Shown here: positions 27,582 through 36,783 of the stretch, piece after piece
Position numbering within the stretch: position 1 is the stretch's first letter
Layout: each line of letters starts with the position of its first letter
Source: Terriglobia bacterium
Lineage (GTDB): Bacteria > Acidobacteriota > Terriglobia > Bryobacterales > Bryobacteraceae
Assembly (NCBI GenBank): GCA_020073145.1
Contig: JAIQFS010000020.1
Coordinates: forward strand, 29,879-93,878
Direction: 5' to 3'
DNA: 64,000 nucleotides
The notes under the pieces: model-generated
Databases searched by the model: none
The model's input: the letters and a program-made list of their open reading frames with translations, nothing else
What the model was told of the DNA's origin: nothing
Program-made: the position numbers and the translations under genes

Positions 27582-28049
27582 CTAGAACGGAACGTCGTCG
27601 TCCGTGATGCCTTGGCTGAAATCGTCGGGCGCGGAAGCGGAGGCTTGGGCGCGCGGCGCGGATGCGGTGCGCGGCATCGAAGCCGGTTGCGCGAACTCGC
27701 CGCCGGCGCTGTCGCCGCGACTGCTCAGCAGAATCAAGTCGTCGCAGACGACTTCGGTGGTGTAGCGCTTCTGGCCGTCCTTGTCTTCCCAGCTGCGCGT
27801 CTGCAGGCGGCCTTCAATGTAGACCTGTTTGCCCTTGAGCAGGTAGTTGGAGACGTTTTCGGAGCGCCACAAAACCACGCGGTGCCATTCCGTCTCTTCT
27901 TTCCATTCGCCCGATTGCTGATCCTTCCAACGGCGGGAAGTCGCCAGGGTGAAATTCGTAACCGCCACGCCGCTCGGCGTGAACTTGGTCTCGGCGTCCT
28001 TGCCGAGATGCCCCAGCAGGATCACCTTGTTGACGCTTCGGGATGCCAT
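27582..28049 (-). CDS. ssb: Single-stranded DNA-binding protein
   Basis: 155 residues from the ATG at 28049; codons further upstream in this frame lie in the neighbouring TPR gene's antisense. An OB-fold of about 110 residues ([16 protein letters not shown] at the start; [17 protein letters not shown]) is followed by a flexible Ala/Ser/Pro-rich linker and the acidic tip DDDVPF that binds partner proteins. It coats single-stranded DNA in replication and repair. It lies just downstream of the TPR gene on the same strand (16-base gap). Length and ends are normal. Confidence 0.96.
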   Translation of the reverse strand: MASRSVNKVILLGHLGKDAETKFTPSGVAVTNFTLATSRRWKDQQSGEWKEETEWHRVVLWRSENVSNYLLKGKQVYIEGRLQTRSWEDKDGQKRYTTEVVCDDLILLSSRGDSAGGEFAQPASMPRTASAPRAQASASAPDDFSQGITDDDVPF

Positions 28050-28065
28050 AGTAACCTGCAATGTA

Positions 28066-29370
28066 TCATATGCCGGAGGTGCTGAGCGGACAGCCCGCCG
28101 CAGCGGCGCGCGCTTCGACCTTGGGGAAGTACGGCGAAACCGAGGCCAAGGATTGCTCCAGCAGCGCACGGGACGACCCGCACCCGCCGCCTGCCACCCC
28201 GGCCAGGTACCTCCAGGCGATCGCGTCGGGACGCAGGGCATCCGGGATGTCGAAGTTGAGCGCGCTGGCAAATTCGCTTTCGGCCTGCGCTGGATCCTTG
28301 CGGCGATAGAGCAGAATACCGCGATAGAGGTGAGCCTCTCCCGATGCCAGGTCGTTGGCACTGGCCAGTGCCGCGCGGCTGGCCAGGCTGTAGTCGGCCA
28401 GCGCTTCGTCCATTCGGCCGGATAACTCTTTCGCTCGCGCCCGCAGATAGAGGGCGCGGGCCGGGTTGGTTGAGTCTTTGACCGCGCGATCGAGAGTGGC
28501 GATCGCGGCCCCGAAATCGCCGCTGAGCAGTTGCGCTCCGCCCCACTCCGCCAGCGCCTGCGCCCAGTCCGGTGGCGGCGAGAGGCGAGCCAACAGAGGG
28601 CCTGCGGGCTCGATCTGTGCCTGCATCCAGGCATCCGCCGCTTGACGGTATTGCGTGGCTGCCTCGCGATACTGGCGGTCGTGAAACGCTTGCTTACCTG
28701 CGGCCCAATGGCCCCAGGCCGAATCCCGCGGGCCGGAGAAATGCAGGTTGGCCCGGTACAGGTCCTCCTGCCGCAGGTCAATCCAGCCGAGCCACAAACT
28801 GCCGGTTGCCAGCAGTGCCGGGCAGGCGCTGTCGGGAAGCAGTCTGGCGGAGCACACGGGCAGATCGATGGCGGAAGTGAGGTCATTTCGCGCGTGATCG
28901 AGTTGCGCCCGATCAATGCCGGGAGCACCGAGGCCGGCCTCGAGCCGGGCAATTGATCGCAGCACGCGCAAGCTCGAAGGCACTGGGTCGGGCCGGGACT
29001 GCTTCGAGTGGCTGGAAGCGGCGCGCTCGGGCCAGGACTGGATTGCTTTTTCGAATTCGTCGGCAGCTTCTAAGAAATCCTCCGCCCGGCGCGTGACGAT
29101 GGCGCTAGCCAGCGTGCAATAGCCTTTCCGGAAGTGAATCACCGCAATTTCTTGAGGCAGGGCGACCGACAGTAAGGCCGCCTCGGATTGCTGGCAGCGC
29201 GCAGCGTCCGGAACTTCCTGGCCGGCTGCCTGCTCCAAGCGGTCAAAGTCGGCCTCCGCCCTGGCGACCAGCAAGAGCCGCTGCGGATCAACTGCCCAGA
29301 GACGGGACGCGCATCCCAGAAGCATGCAGCCAACGGTTACGACCGACCGGACCCGAGGATTGTAGCCCAC
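28066..29370 (-). CDS. Exported TPR-repeat protein
   Basis: 434 residues with a hydrophobic N-terminus (about 8-26) that could be a signal peptide. Several tetratricopeptide-like helix pairs follow, the clearest in the second half ([60 protein letters not shown]). TPR arrays are protein-binding scaffolds; the partner is unknown. The C-terminal [15 protein letters not shown] is unremarkable. An in-frame start at [11 protein letters not shown] would leave a shorter signal. Confidence 0.75.
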   Translation of the reverse strand: MGYNPRVRSVVTVGCMLLGCASRLWAVDPQRLLLVARAEADFDRLEQAAGQEVPDAARCQQSEAALLSVALPQEIAVIHFRKGYCTLASAIVTRRAEDFLEAADEFEKAIQSWPERAASSHSKQSRPDPVPSSLRVLRSIARLEAGLGAPGIDRAQLDHARNDLTSAIDLPVCSARLLPDSACPALLATGSLWLGWIDLRQEDLYRANLHFSGPRDSAWGHWAAGKQAFHDRQYREAATQYRQAADAWMQAQIEPAGPLLARLSPPPDWAQALAEWGGAQLLSGDFGAAIATLDRAVKDSTNPARALYLRARAKELSGRMDEALADYSLASRAALASANDLASGEAHLYRGILLYRRKDPAQAESEFASALNFDIPDALRPDAIAWRYLAGVAGGGCGSSRALLEQSLASVSPYFPKVEARAAAAGCPLSTSGI

Positions 29371-29547
29371 AACACCCTGAAGAGCAGTTGGCTTGCCAAA
29401 TCCGGGTCTCGTCCGTACTCCCGTTAACCGGCGTTTTTTCTATGATTCTAAAAGAGTTATTGATATCGAGAAGGGAATGCCCTGTTATCGTGGAGACAAG
29501 AGGAGGCGGTAACCAAGACGCTCTCCGGGAAGAAAGGAAATAGAACC

Positions 29548-29781
29548 ATGAAATGGGAAGTATGGCTTAGAGGATTGGCCGCCGCGGCGATCGGGGGTGC
29601 GGCAACTGGAGCAACGCATGCGGTGTCCACCAGTGGAACCGTCAATGTAGCAACCGCGGTGACTGCGGCCGCGGGTGCGCTGGTCACGGTGCTGGCGTAC
29701 CTGATGAAGTCACCCCTGGCCACGGCTGCGTCTCCGGCCGCAGACCCGCTACCAGCATCCCCGTCCCCCGCCCCCCAGTAG
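29548..29781 (+). CDS. Small two-helix membrane protein, holin-like in appearance
   Basis: 77 residues with a good AAGGAAA ribosome site. It has two Ala/Gly/Val-rich membrane segments (about 8-25 and 36-52) joined by a short polar loop, and a Pro/Ala/Ser-rich tail (56-77). The topology resembles phage holins, but no lysis or phage genes are nearby, so the similarity is only architectural. Monocistronic. No family recognised. Confidence 0.6.
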   Translation: MKWEVWLRGLAAAAIGGAATGATHAVSTSGTVNVATAVTAAAGALVTVLAYLMKSPLATAASPAADPLPASPSPAPQ

Positions 29782-29989
29782 CGCCTCGCGGATGCATGGA
29801 CCCCGGATGGGGGCAGGCGACTCGTCTGCCCCCGCTGGCGGTTGGCACGGTGCTTCGCGGCCCAACACTCAACCTCCCCGAACCCACCATCAGGAAACGT
29901 ACTCCTTTCAAAACCAACCTCGGCGCCAGGTTAGTACCCAGAGCGGCAACCCGCTTTTCGGATGAGATACACTTGAGTGCGGAGGGGCG

Positions 29990-32416
29990 GTGCAGAGACG
30001 TCGGCCGGTCATCAGCATCCCGCTGTGGCTCATGGCTGCGGCGGTCAGCGGACTGCAAGCCGCGCCCACTCCGTCGGTGTCCGGGGCGCCGGCCTACCGC
30101 GAAATCCTCGACAAGTATTGCGTCACCTGCCACAATCAACGCCTCAAAACCGCCGGCCTGATGCTTGACAACGCGGACCTGGGGCAGGTTCCGGGCAAAG
30201 CGGAAACATGGGAAAAAGTCGTGCGGAAATTGCAGGCGCGGGCCATGCCGCCGCAGGGTGCGCCACGGCCGGACGAAGCCACCTATCAGCGGGTGCTTTC
30301 GTGGCTGGAGGGGCAACTCGATGGCGCGGCGGAAGCCCATCCCCATCCCGGCCGGCCGGCGCTCCATCGCCTCAATCGCGCCGAGTACGCCAACGCCGTT
30401 CGGGATCTCTTGTCGCTGGACGTCGATGCCGCGTCGCTGCTGCCGCCCGACGATTCGGCGTACGGCTTCGACAACATCTCCGACGCCCTGGGCCTTTCGC
30501 CAGCGCTGCAGGAACACTATCTGTCCGCGGCCGTGAAGATCGGCGCGCTGGCGGTCGGCGATCCCCACGTCACTGCGGGCAGCGACACCTACCGGATTCC
30601 CCAGGACCTCTCACAGGACCAGCACATCGAAGGATTGCCGCTCGGAACCATTGGCGGAACCCAGGTGCGCCAGAACTTCCCACTGGACGGCGAATACGTC
30701 TTACAGGCCAAGCTCTATCGGACCAATCTGAACATCATGCGCGGCCTGGAATCCGGGCACCAGGTGGAATTCACCATCGACGGCCGGCGGGTCGGCGCCG
30801 CGCACCTTGGCGGGAAGGACGATCTCGCGAGCCTGTTCGAGCAGCCCACCGACACCGGCGACGCGGTTGACGCGCGCCTGCGGTTTCGCGTTCCGGTGAA
30901 GGCCGGTCCGCACACCGTTACAGTGGCCTTCGTACAGGAACCGCAAGTGGCCGAGCCGGACCGGCTCCAGCCGTACTTGCGGAGCTCTGTGGATAACTTC
31001 GACTGGGCGGGGCGGCCGCATCTCCAAACGCTGGTCATCACCGGCCCGTTCCAGGCTGCGGGCCCGGGCGACACGCCCAGCCGCCGCCGGATTTTCGTCT
31101 GTCGGCCTTCCACCCGCGACGAAGAGACGCCGTGCGCCCGGCGGATCGTATCCACATTGGCCCGCCGCGCGTACCGGCAGCCGCTGACGGCCGCGGATGA
31201 GCGGCGCGTGATGAGTTTTTACGAGGCGGGCCGCCACGATGGCGGCTTCGAAGCCGGCATCGAGTCCGCCCTCCAGCGGATCCTGGCCAGTCCCAAGTTC
31301 GTGTTTCGCGTGGAACGAGACCCGGCGGAGCTGCCGTCCGGTTCGGTTTACCGGATCAGCGACCTGGAGCTGGCTTCGCGGCTCTCGTTCTTCCTATGGA
31401 GCAGCATTCCCGATGACCAACTGCTCCAGACGGCGGAGCATGGCAAGCTCAAGGACCCGGCGGTGCTCGAGCGCGAGGTGCGGCGCATGCTAGCGGATCC
31501 GCGGTCGGAGGCACTGGTCGCCAACTTCGCCGGGCAGTGGCTGCACCTGCGGAATGTGCCGAACGTGCTGCCGAACTCCGACCTGTTTCCCGATTTTGAC
31601 GACAATCTCCGGCAATCGATGCGGCGCGAGACCGAACTGTTCTTCGAGAGCATCATGCACGAAGACCGCAACGTGCTCGACTTGCTGACCGCGGACTACA
31701 CCTTCGTCAACGAACGGCTCGCGCGGCACTACGGAATCCCCGATATTTATGGCAGCCGCTTCCGGCGCGTCACTTTGACCGGGGAAGCGCGCCGTGGATT
31801 GCTGGGGCAAGCCAGCATCCTGGCGGTCACATCGCACGCGGAACGCACGTCGCCGGTGGTTCGCGGCAAATTCATTCTCGAAAATATTCTGGGAACGCCG
31901 GTGCCCCCGCCGCCTCCGGATGTTCCGCAATTGAAAGGAAACGCGGATGGAGAAAAGCCGCGCACGATGCGGGAACAGATGGCGGAGCATCGCGCCAATC
32001 CGGCCTGCGCCACCTGCCACAAGATCATGGACCCAGTCGGCTTCGCGCTGGAGAACTTCGACGCGGTGGGCGCCTGGCGCACGCACGAAGCCGGCGGAGC
32101 GATCGATGCCTCGGGCGTGCTCGCGGATGGCAGTAAAGTGGACGGAGTCGCCGGGCTACGGCAGGCGATTGTCAGCCATCCCGATGTGTTTGTCGGAACG
32201 ATGACCGAGAAGTTGCTGACGTACGCCCTGGGCCGGGGGCTGGATGATCACGATATGCCGGCCGTGCGCGCCATACTCCGCGACGCGGCAGCGCACGGCG
32301 ACCGGTTTTCTTCGCTCATTCTGGGAATTGTGCGGAGCGTTCCATTTCAGATGAGAACCACAGCGGCGGACGACGGCGAAAGAGCGCCGGTCCAGACTGC
32401 GTCGGAGCGGCGGTGA
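29990..32416 (+). CDS. Secreted DUF1592/DUF1588/DUF1585 cytochrome-like protein
   Basis: 808 residues from the GTG at 29990, with GGAGGGG just upstream; the N-terminal signal ends near residue 25. First comes a planctomycete-type cytochrome c domain with CVTCH (near 44), then the DUF1587-1595-1592-1588-1585 series. A second heme-like motif, CATCH, appears in NPACATCHKIMDPVGFALEN near 672, the hallmark of DUF1588/1585. These large proteins are common in Planctomycetes and Acidobacteria and are always paired with a DUF1552 protein, as here. Their reaction is unknown; oxidative polymer breakdown has been proposed. Confidence 0.9.
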   Translation: MQRRRPVISIPLWLMAAAVSGLQAAPTPSVSGAPAYREILDKYCVTCHNQRLKTAGLMLDNADLGQVPGKAETWEKVVRKLQARAMPPQGAPRPDEATYQRVLSWLEGQLDGAAEAHPHPGRPALHRLNRAEYANAVRDLLSLDVDAASLLPPDDSAYGFDNISDALGLSPALQEHYLSAAVKIGALAVGDPHVTAGSDTYRIPQDLSQDQHIEGLPLGTIGGTQVRQNFPLDGEYVLQAKLYRTNLNIMRGLESGHQVEFTIDGRRVGAAHLGGKDDLASLFEQPTDTGDAVDARLRFRVPVKAGPHTVTVAFVQEPQVAEPDRLQPYLRSSVDNFDWAGRPHLQTLVITGPFQAAGPGDTPSRRRIFVCRPSTRDEETPCARRIVSTLARRAYRQPLTAADERRVMSFYEAGRHDGGFEAGIESALQRILASPKFVFRVERDPAELPSGSVYRISDLELASRLSFFLWSSIPDDQLLQTAEHGKLKDPAVLEREVRRMLADPRSEALVANFAGQWLHLRNVPNVLPNSDLFPDFDDNLRQSMRRETELFFESIMHEDRNVLDLLTADYTFVNERLARHYGIPDIYGSRFRRVTLTGEARRGLLGQASILAVTSHAERTSPVVRGKFILENILGTPVPPPPPDVPQLKGNADGEKPRTMREQMAEHRANPACATCHKIMDPVGFALENFDAVGAWRTHEAGGAIDASGVLADGSKVDGVAGLRQAIVSHPDVFVGTMTEKLLTYALGRGLDDHDMPAVRAILRDAAAHGDRFSSLILGIVRSVPFQMRTTAADDGERAPVQTASERR

Positions 32417-32446
32417 CTGATCGAATCGACACACGGAGCCGGACTT

Positions 32447-33775
32447 ATGTTCGTTGCTAAGAAATCCTTGCGGCGGCGGACCCTACTGAAGGGCATGGGC
32501 GCCACGGTGGCGCTGCCTTTGCTGGATTCGATGCTTCCCGCGTTTACTCCGCTGGCGCGGGCGGCCGCCAACCCGCCGCGCCGTTTCGGAATCTCCTATT
32601 TCCCGAACGGCGCCATTATGCAGCAGTTCACGCCGGCGGCCGCCGGTCCCGGATTCGAATTCACGCCGATTCTGAAACCGCTCGAACCCTTCAAAGAATC
32701 ACTCGTGGTGCTGACCAACCTGACTCGCTCGCACCCCGGCAGCCAGGTGGGCGATCACGCCGTCAGCGCCGCCGGATTCCTGACGGGAGTCTGGCCGAAG
32801 CGAACCGAGGGTGAAGACGTTCTGGCGAATACCACGATCGACCAGGTGGTGGTGCAACAGATCGGCCAGGATACGCCTCTGCCGTCGCTCGAATTGGCCA
32901 CCGAGGACTTTACCGGATATGTGGGCGGCTGCTCTCCGGGCTTCAGTTGCGCTTACATGAACACGCTCTGCTGGAGCACGCCCGGCACGCCGCTTCCCAT
33001 GGAGACCAATCCCCGCGCGGCGTTTGAGCGGATTTTTGGAGAAGCCGGCACGGCGGCGGAGCGGCTCGCGCGCACCCGCAAGCAGCAGAGCATTCTCGAC
33101 TCGGTGTCGGAAGACGCCCGCGATCTGGAACGCGGCCTGGGTGCCCGTGACCGTGCCCGGCTCAGCGACTATCTCGACAACGTCCGCGAGATCGAGCGGC
33201 GAATCCAGCGGGCCGAAGCCCGCAACCGGTCTGACGCGGCGACGCTGGACGCGCCCGTCGGCGTGCCCGATACCTTCGACGAGCATGTGGGGCTGATGTT
33301 CGACCTGGTGGCGGCGGCGTTCCAGGCGGACGTAACGCGCGTCTTCACCTTCATGATGTCGCGCGAACTCAGCCAGCGAACCTATCCGCAGATCGGGATT
33401 ACCGAGCAGCATCACACCATCTCGCACCATCAGAACAACCCGGAGAAGATGGCGAAGGTGGTTCGCATCAACACGTACTACGCCCAGCTCTACGCCAAAT
33501 TCCTGGACAAACTGCGGTCCACGAAAGATGGCGACGGGTCGCTGCTCGACCACTCACTGCTCTTCTACGGCGCCGGCATGGGCGACTCCAATTCGCATGC
33601 CAGCGATCCGCTGCCGATTGTGGCCGCCGGCGGCGGCGTGGGCCAGGGTCATCGTCACGTCAAGGTGGCTACGCGCACGCCGGTCGGCGATCTTTGGATG
33701 GCCGTGGCGGAGAAATTCGGTAAGCCAATGGATCGGTTCGGCGACGGCACGGAAGCGCTTCATGGCCTCTTTTAG
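32447..33775 (+). CDS. DUF1552 family exported protein
   Basis: 442 residues. The N-terminus has a twin-arginine-like signal (LRRRTLLKGMGATVALPLL, 6-24), so export in folded form is likely. The family pattern is visible in RRFGISYFPNGAIMQQFTP and near the end in YGAGMGDSNSHASDPLPIV. DUF1552 belongs to the alkaline-phosphatase/sulfatase-like DUF1501 relatives, and the His/Asp residues (EQHHTISHHQ) suggest a metal site; activity is unknown. It lies 30 bases downstream of its DUF1592 partner and overlaps the ankyrin gene by 14 bases. Confidence 0.9.
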   Translation: MFVAKKSLRRRTLLKGMGATVALPLLDSMLPAFTPLARAAANPPRRFGISYFPNGAIMQQFTPAAAGPGFEFTPILKPLEPFKESLVVLTNLTRSHPGSQVGDHAVSAAGFLTGVWPKRTEGEDVLANTTIDQVVVQQIGQDTPLPSLELATEDFTGYVGGCSPGFSCAYMNTLCWSTPGTPLPMETNPRAAFERIFGEAGTAAERLARTRKQQSILDSVSEDARDLERGLGARDRARLSDYLDNVREIERRIQRAEARNRSDAATLDAPVGVPDTFDEHVGLMFDLVAAAFQADVTRVFTFMMSRELSQRTYPQIGITEQHHTISHHQNNPEKMAKVVRINTYYAQLYAKFLDKLRSTKDGDGSLLDHSLLFYGAGMGDSNSHASDPLPIVAAGGGVGQGHRHVKVATRTPVGDLWMAVAEKFGKPMDRFGDGTEALHGLF

Positions 33776-35279
33776 AAAGCCCGGCCGGGCGGGCCACCGG
33801 CTGTTGCTGATCGTGCTGCTGCTGTTGACCCTGATGAGCGCCGGCGGAAGCCAAGGGCGGCTGGTCGATGCCGTCAAGTCGGGAGACCGTCAGGCCGTGC
33901 GGGCTCTGTTGAAAGATCGGGCCGGCGTGAACGTTCCTGAAGCCGATGGCACCACCGCGCTGCAGTGGGCCGTGCGCGCCGACGATCTCGATATGGCGCG
34001 GCTGCTGCTCGGCGCGGGCGCCAACCCCAATACTCCCAACCGCAACGGCGTCACGCCGCTTTCGCTTGGGGCCACCAACCGCAACCGGGCGATGGTGGAA
34101 GTGCTGCTCAAGGCCGGCGCGGATCCCAAAGCGAAACTGCCCGGAGGCCAGACCATCCTGATGACCGCCGCGCACACCGGGAATCCGGATGTGGTGCGGC
34201 TGCTGCTGGCCCGTGGCGTCGATGTGAACGCGCGCGAGGACAACTATGGCGAGACTGCGTTGATGGGGGCGGCCACGGAGAATCATCCGGACGCGGCCCG
34301 TTTGCTGATCGAGCATGGCGCGGAGATCAACGCCCGGTCGAAAGCGCTGGATTATTCCAAAGACCGCTTCGGCCTGGAAGGCGTGCTGACCATTCTGCCG
34401 CACGGCAGTTGGACGGCGCTGATGTACGCGGCCCGGCAGGGCTCGGTGGGCGTCGCCCGCGTGTTGGCCGACGCGCGCGCCGATCTGAATTTGACCGATC
34501 CTGACGGCACCACCGCCCTGGTTCTGGCGATCATCAACTCCCACCACGATACGGCCGCCTTGCTGGTCGAGAAAGGCGCCGATCCCAACATTGGCGATTC
34601 CACAGGAATGGCGGCCCTCTATGCCGCGGTGGATGAGAAGACGCTGGGTGAAGTCTATGGCCGGCCGGCGCGGCAGTTTTCCGACGAGCGCAGCGCCTTG
34701 GATTTGATCGGGCTGCTGCTCCAGCACGGAGCCAATCCCAACGCGCAATTGAAGCATGCCACGCTCTACCGCGCGCACACGCCGGGCGAGGGGACGCTGG
34801 GTGAGGGCACGACGCCCCTGATGCGCGCCGCCAAGAACGGAGACGCTGCCGCTATGCGCCTGCTCCTCGACCACGGCGCGGATCCGGCCATCCGGCAGAA
34901 GAACGGTACCACGGCGCTTATGCTGGCGGCGGGCCTGGGCCGCGGCTTGGGCGTGTTCGCCAAAGACTACGCCACCGAAGCGCAGATGCTGGAAGGCGTC
35001 CAGGTGCTAGTCACGCGCGGCGTCGACGTGAATGCCGTGGACGGGAAGGGCGACACCGCAGTGCACTTCGCAGCTCTATCCTCAGACTCGATTGTGAAGT
35101 ACCTGGCCGAACACGGCGCCAAGCTGGATGTCCGCGACAGCCGGGGCCGGACGCCGCTCGATATGGCGCTGGGAGCGGGCGGTCCAGGCCGGGCCGGAGC
35201 CGCGCCAGAAGTACGCCAAGGCACGGCGGCGCTGATTCGGGAGCTGCTGGCCGCAAATGCCTCGCCGGCGCGTCCGTGA
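33762..35279 (+). CDS. Exported ankyrin-repeat protein
   Basis: 505 residues from the ATG at 33762 (GGAAG upstream), which overlaps the DUF1552 end. A signal peptide or anchor (about 11-28) is followed by roughly ten to eleven ankyrin repeats (pattern DGTTALxWAxxxxxxxxARLLLxxGADxN). A longer non-canonical insertion lies near 285-345. Ankyrin arrays bind proteins. Companions of DUF1592/DUF1552 pairs often include such a repeat protein, which may organise the secreted complex. The reading is continuous with no broken repeats. Confidence 0.9.
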   Translation: MASFRKPGRAGHRLLLIVLLLLTLMSAGGSQGRLVDAVKSGDRQAVRALLKDRAGVNVPEADGTTALQWAVRADDLDMARLLLGAGANPNTPNRNGVTPLSLGATNRNRAMVEVLLKAGADPKAKLPGGQTILMTAAHTGNPDVVRLLLARGVDVNAREDNYGETALMGAATENHPDAARLLIEHGAEINARSKALDYSKDRFGLEGVLTILPHGSWTALMYAARQGSVGVARVLADARADLNLTDPDGTTALVLAIINSHHDTAALLVEKGADPNIGDSTGMAALYAAVDEKTLGEVYGRPARQFSDERSALDLIGLLLQHGANPNAQLKHATLYRAHTPGEGTLGEGTTPLMRAAKNGDAAAMRLLLDHGADPAIRQKNGTTALMLAAGLGRGLGVFAKDYATEAQMLEGVQVLVTRGVDVNAVDGKGDTAVHFAALSSDSIVKYLAEHGAKLDVRDSRGRTPLDMALGAGGPGRAGAAPEVRQGTAALIRELLAANASPARP

Positions 35280-35286
35280 GGCGCTC

Positions 35287-35311
35287 ACAGGCAAACCTGT
35301 TTCCTATTTTT
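35287..35311 (+). terminator. Weak intrinsic terminator after the ankyrin gene
   Basis: ACAGG (35287-35291), loop CAAA, CCTGT (35296-35300), then TTCCTATTTTT. The stem is short (5 bp) but is placed 7 bases after the ankyrin stop and faces a convergent gene. Confidence 0.38.
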
Positions 35312-36164
35312 CCTGAGATGGTGTTTTCGGCAGCGGGGGCGGCAACGGCGCCAGATTGTCGTAGCCGCGCGTCCCATCCTTGCGGATCGGGCCCGGACCA
35401 AATCCCAGGTGGCTCGAGTCCACGTTGTTTTCGCTGCACGAATACTCGTGCACTTCTTCATCCGGCTTTCCCGCGATCCACGTCCGTGTGTACCGGAACG
35501 GCTTGGTGTAGAACTTGGGGTCCTCGATCACCGCTTCGACATGGATGTGATCTGCATCCGGCCGCGTCCAGCGCTCGACCACATGCAGCGCGTCGCTGTG
35601 AGGATTGGCGTTCTCATCGATCCAAACCTTCTCGTCCTTGAATCCGGTGGAGTCGATCACCAGCGCATCGCCCTCCCAGTGGCCGAGTTCCTCTCCGAAG
35701 AAGGACGGCTCCGGATCCTCCGAGTGCTTCCGCCTGGCATCGATCGGAATCAGGCGATAGTAGCTGTACCAATAGAGAAACGCGACTTTATTGGCGCCCT
35801 GCAGGACTTCGAAGGGGAGGCCGCTGGCGTCGTGCCGCGGGATGCCCCCGATGATGCACAGGCTCTCGGGGTCGATGGTGGCTGTCAGGTTATGCTGCAA
35901 GGCAGCCTCTCCAGCAGGCGTCAACGGAAGCTTTAGGTCCGGAAGATCCTTCGCGATATTGCCCACCGGCTTGGTGTCGCGCGTGCCCTTCCAATACCCG
36001 CTGAAGTCGGGGTGGCCCTCGGCGGTGCGGGGCGCCGGTTTGGGCTTGACGGAGCGAACGTCCGGGGCGCTTAAGCGGTCGATATCCTGGCCGTGGGCCG
36101 GAAGGGAGGCTAAGGCCAGCCCGGCCAGTGCCGCTGTGAGCTGCGAGCAAGAATAGCGTTTCAC
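35304..36164 (-). CDS. Exported protein of an acidobacterial family with HPDFSGYW motif
   Basis: 286 residues with a signal peptide (cleavage near AHG, 24-26). The motif HPDFSGYWKG near 51-60 and the later beta-rich part (GHWEGDALVIDSTGF, DALHVVERWTR, FRYTRTWI) are typical of a family abundant in Acidobacteria, usually secreted beside esterases and amidohydrolases. I know no assigned function; the second half looks like a lipocalin-type barrel. It is divergent from the DUF6152 gene. Confidence 0.72.
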   Translation of the reverse strand: MKRYSCSQLTAALAGLALASLPAHGQDIDRLSAPDVRSVKPKPAPRTAEGHPDFSGYWKGTRDTKPVGNIAKDLPDLKLPLTPAGEAALQHNLTATIDPESLCIIGGIPRHDASGLPFEVLQGANKVAFLYWYSYYRLIPIDARRKHSEDPEPSFFGEELGHWEGDALVIDSTGFKDEKVWIDENANPHSDALHVVERWTRPDADHIHVEAVIEDPKFYTKPFRYTRTWIAGKPDEEVHEYSCSENNVDSSHLGFGPGPIRKDGTRGYDNLAPLPPPLPKTPSQEK

Positions 36165-36233
36165 GAGTCACCCTCCTGCGCTGTACACGAATCTGCCGCT
36201 ATTCTATCCGATCCCGCTCGAAGGGAGGCGCTC

Positions 36234-36270
36234 TTGACTCGGGCCGCAAATGATTCTAGGCTGAATCATT
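36234..36270 (+). promoter_or_regulatory. Sigma-70-like promoter with inverted repeat around the -10 box
   Basis: TTGACT (36234-36239) and TAGGCT (36257-36262) are exactly 17 bases apart, 34 bases upstream of the GTG at 36297. The -10 hexamer is framed by a perfect inverted repeat, AATGATTC (36249-36256) and GAATCATT (36263-36270). A dimeric repressor bound here would cover the -10 element. No cognate regulator is recognised nearby. Confidence 0.55.
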
Positions 36271-36296
36271 GATTCGCCTGGAAGGAGGAGATTCTC

Positions 36297-36710
36297 GTGA
36301 AATTTAGAATATCTCTCGGTCTGGCGGGCCTTTGCCTTCTGGCTGCGATCCCGGTCGCCGCGCATCACTCGTTTGCCGCCGAGTTCGATGGCAGCAAGGC
36401 CATCCGGCTCAAGGGCAGCCTCACAAAGATCGAATGGACGAATCCGCATTCGTATTTTTACATCGACGTGAAGGACGATTACGGCAAAGTGGTCAACTGG
36501 GGTTGCGAAGCGGGCGCGCCGGGCGCCCTGTCACGGCGCGGCTTCAAGCGCGGCGACATCAAGTTGGGGGATACGCTCATCGTCGATGGCTATCTGGCGA
36601 AGGACGGATCGCACCTGATCGACGCGCGCCGAGTGACGCTTCCCAACGGGCGGATCGTAGCCGGCGGATCGGCTGGCGATGGCGGTCCGGGCGACGGCAC
36701 GACCAATTAG
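36297..36710 (+). CDS. DUF6152 family exported protein
   Basis: 137 residues from the GTG at 36297, with AAGGAGGAG at ideal distance. The signal peptide ends at the motif AAHHSFAAEFD (about 20-30), the signature of DUF6152. A small beta-rich domain follows (GSLTKIEWTNPHSYFYIDV, WGCEAGAP, GDTLIVDGYLAKDGS), probably an OB-like barrel in the periplasm. The function is unknown. It heads a plus-strand run with the carboxylesterase and amidohydrolase. Confidence 0.88.
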   Translation: MKFRISLGLAGLCLLAAIPVAAHHSFAAEFDGSKAIRLKGSLTKIEWTNPHSYFYIDVKDDYGKVVNWGCEAGAPGALSRRGFKRGDIKLGDTLIVDGYLAKDGSHLIDARRVTLPNGRIVAGGSAGDGGPGDGTTN

Positions 36711-36783
36711 GATTCGCGGTCAACGGTCCGCCCGCGCAGCCGCCAGTCGGTGATGATAAAATCCTCCCCCGGAGGTCCTCCGA

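Noticed and set aside
29548..29781. Holin-like small membrane protein as evidence of a prophage
   Set aside because: No endolysin, structural, integrase or attachment sequences are present within several kilobases.
33900..35220. Quasi-periodic DNA of about 99-bp units
   Set aside because: The periodicity is explained by ankyrin repeats in the coding sequence; units are divergent and there are no spacers, so it is not a CRISPR array or satellite.
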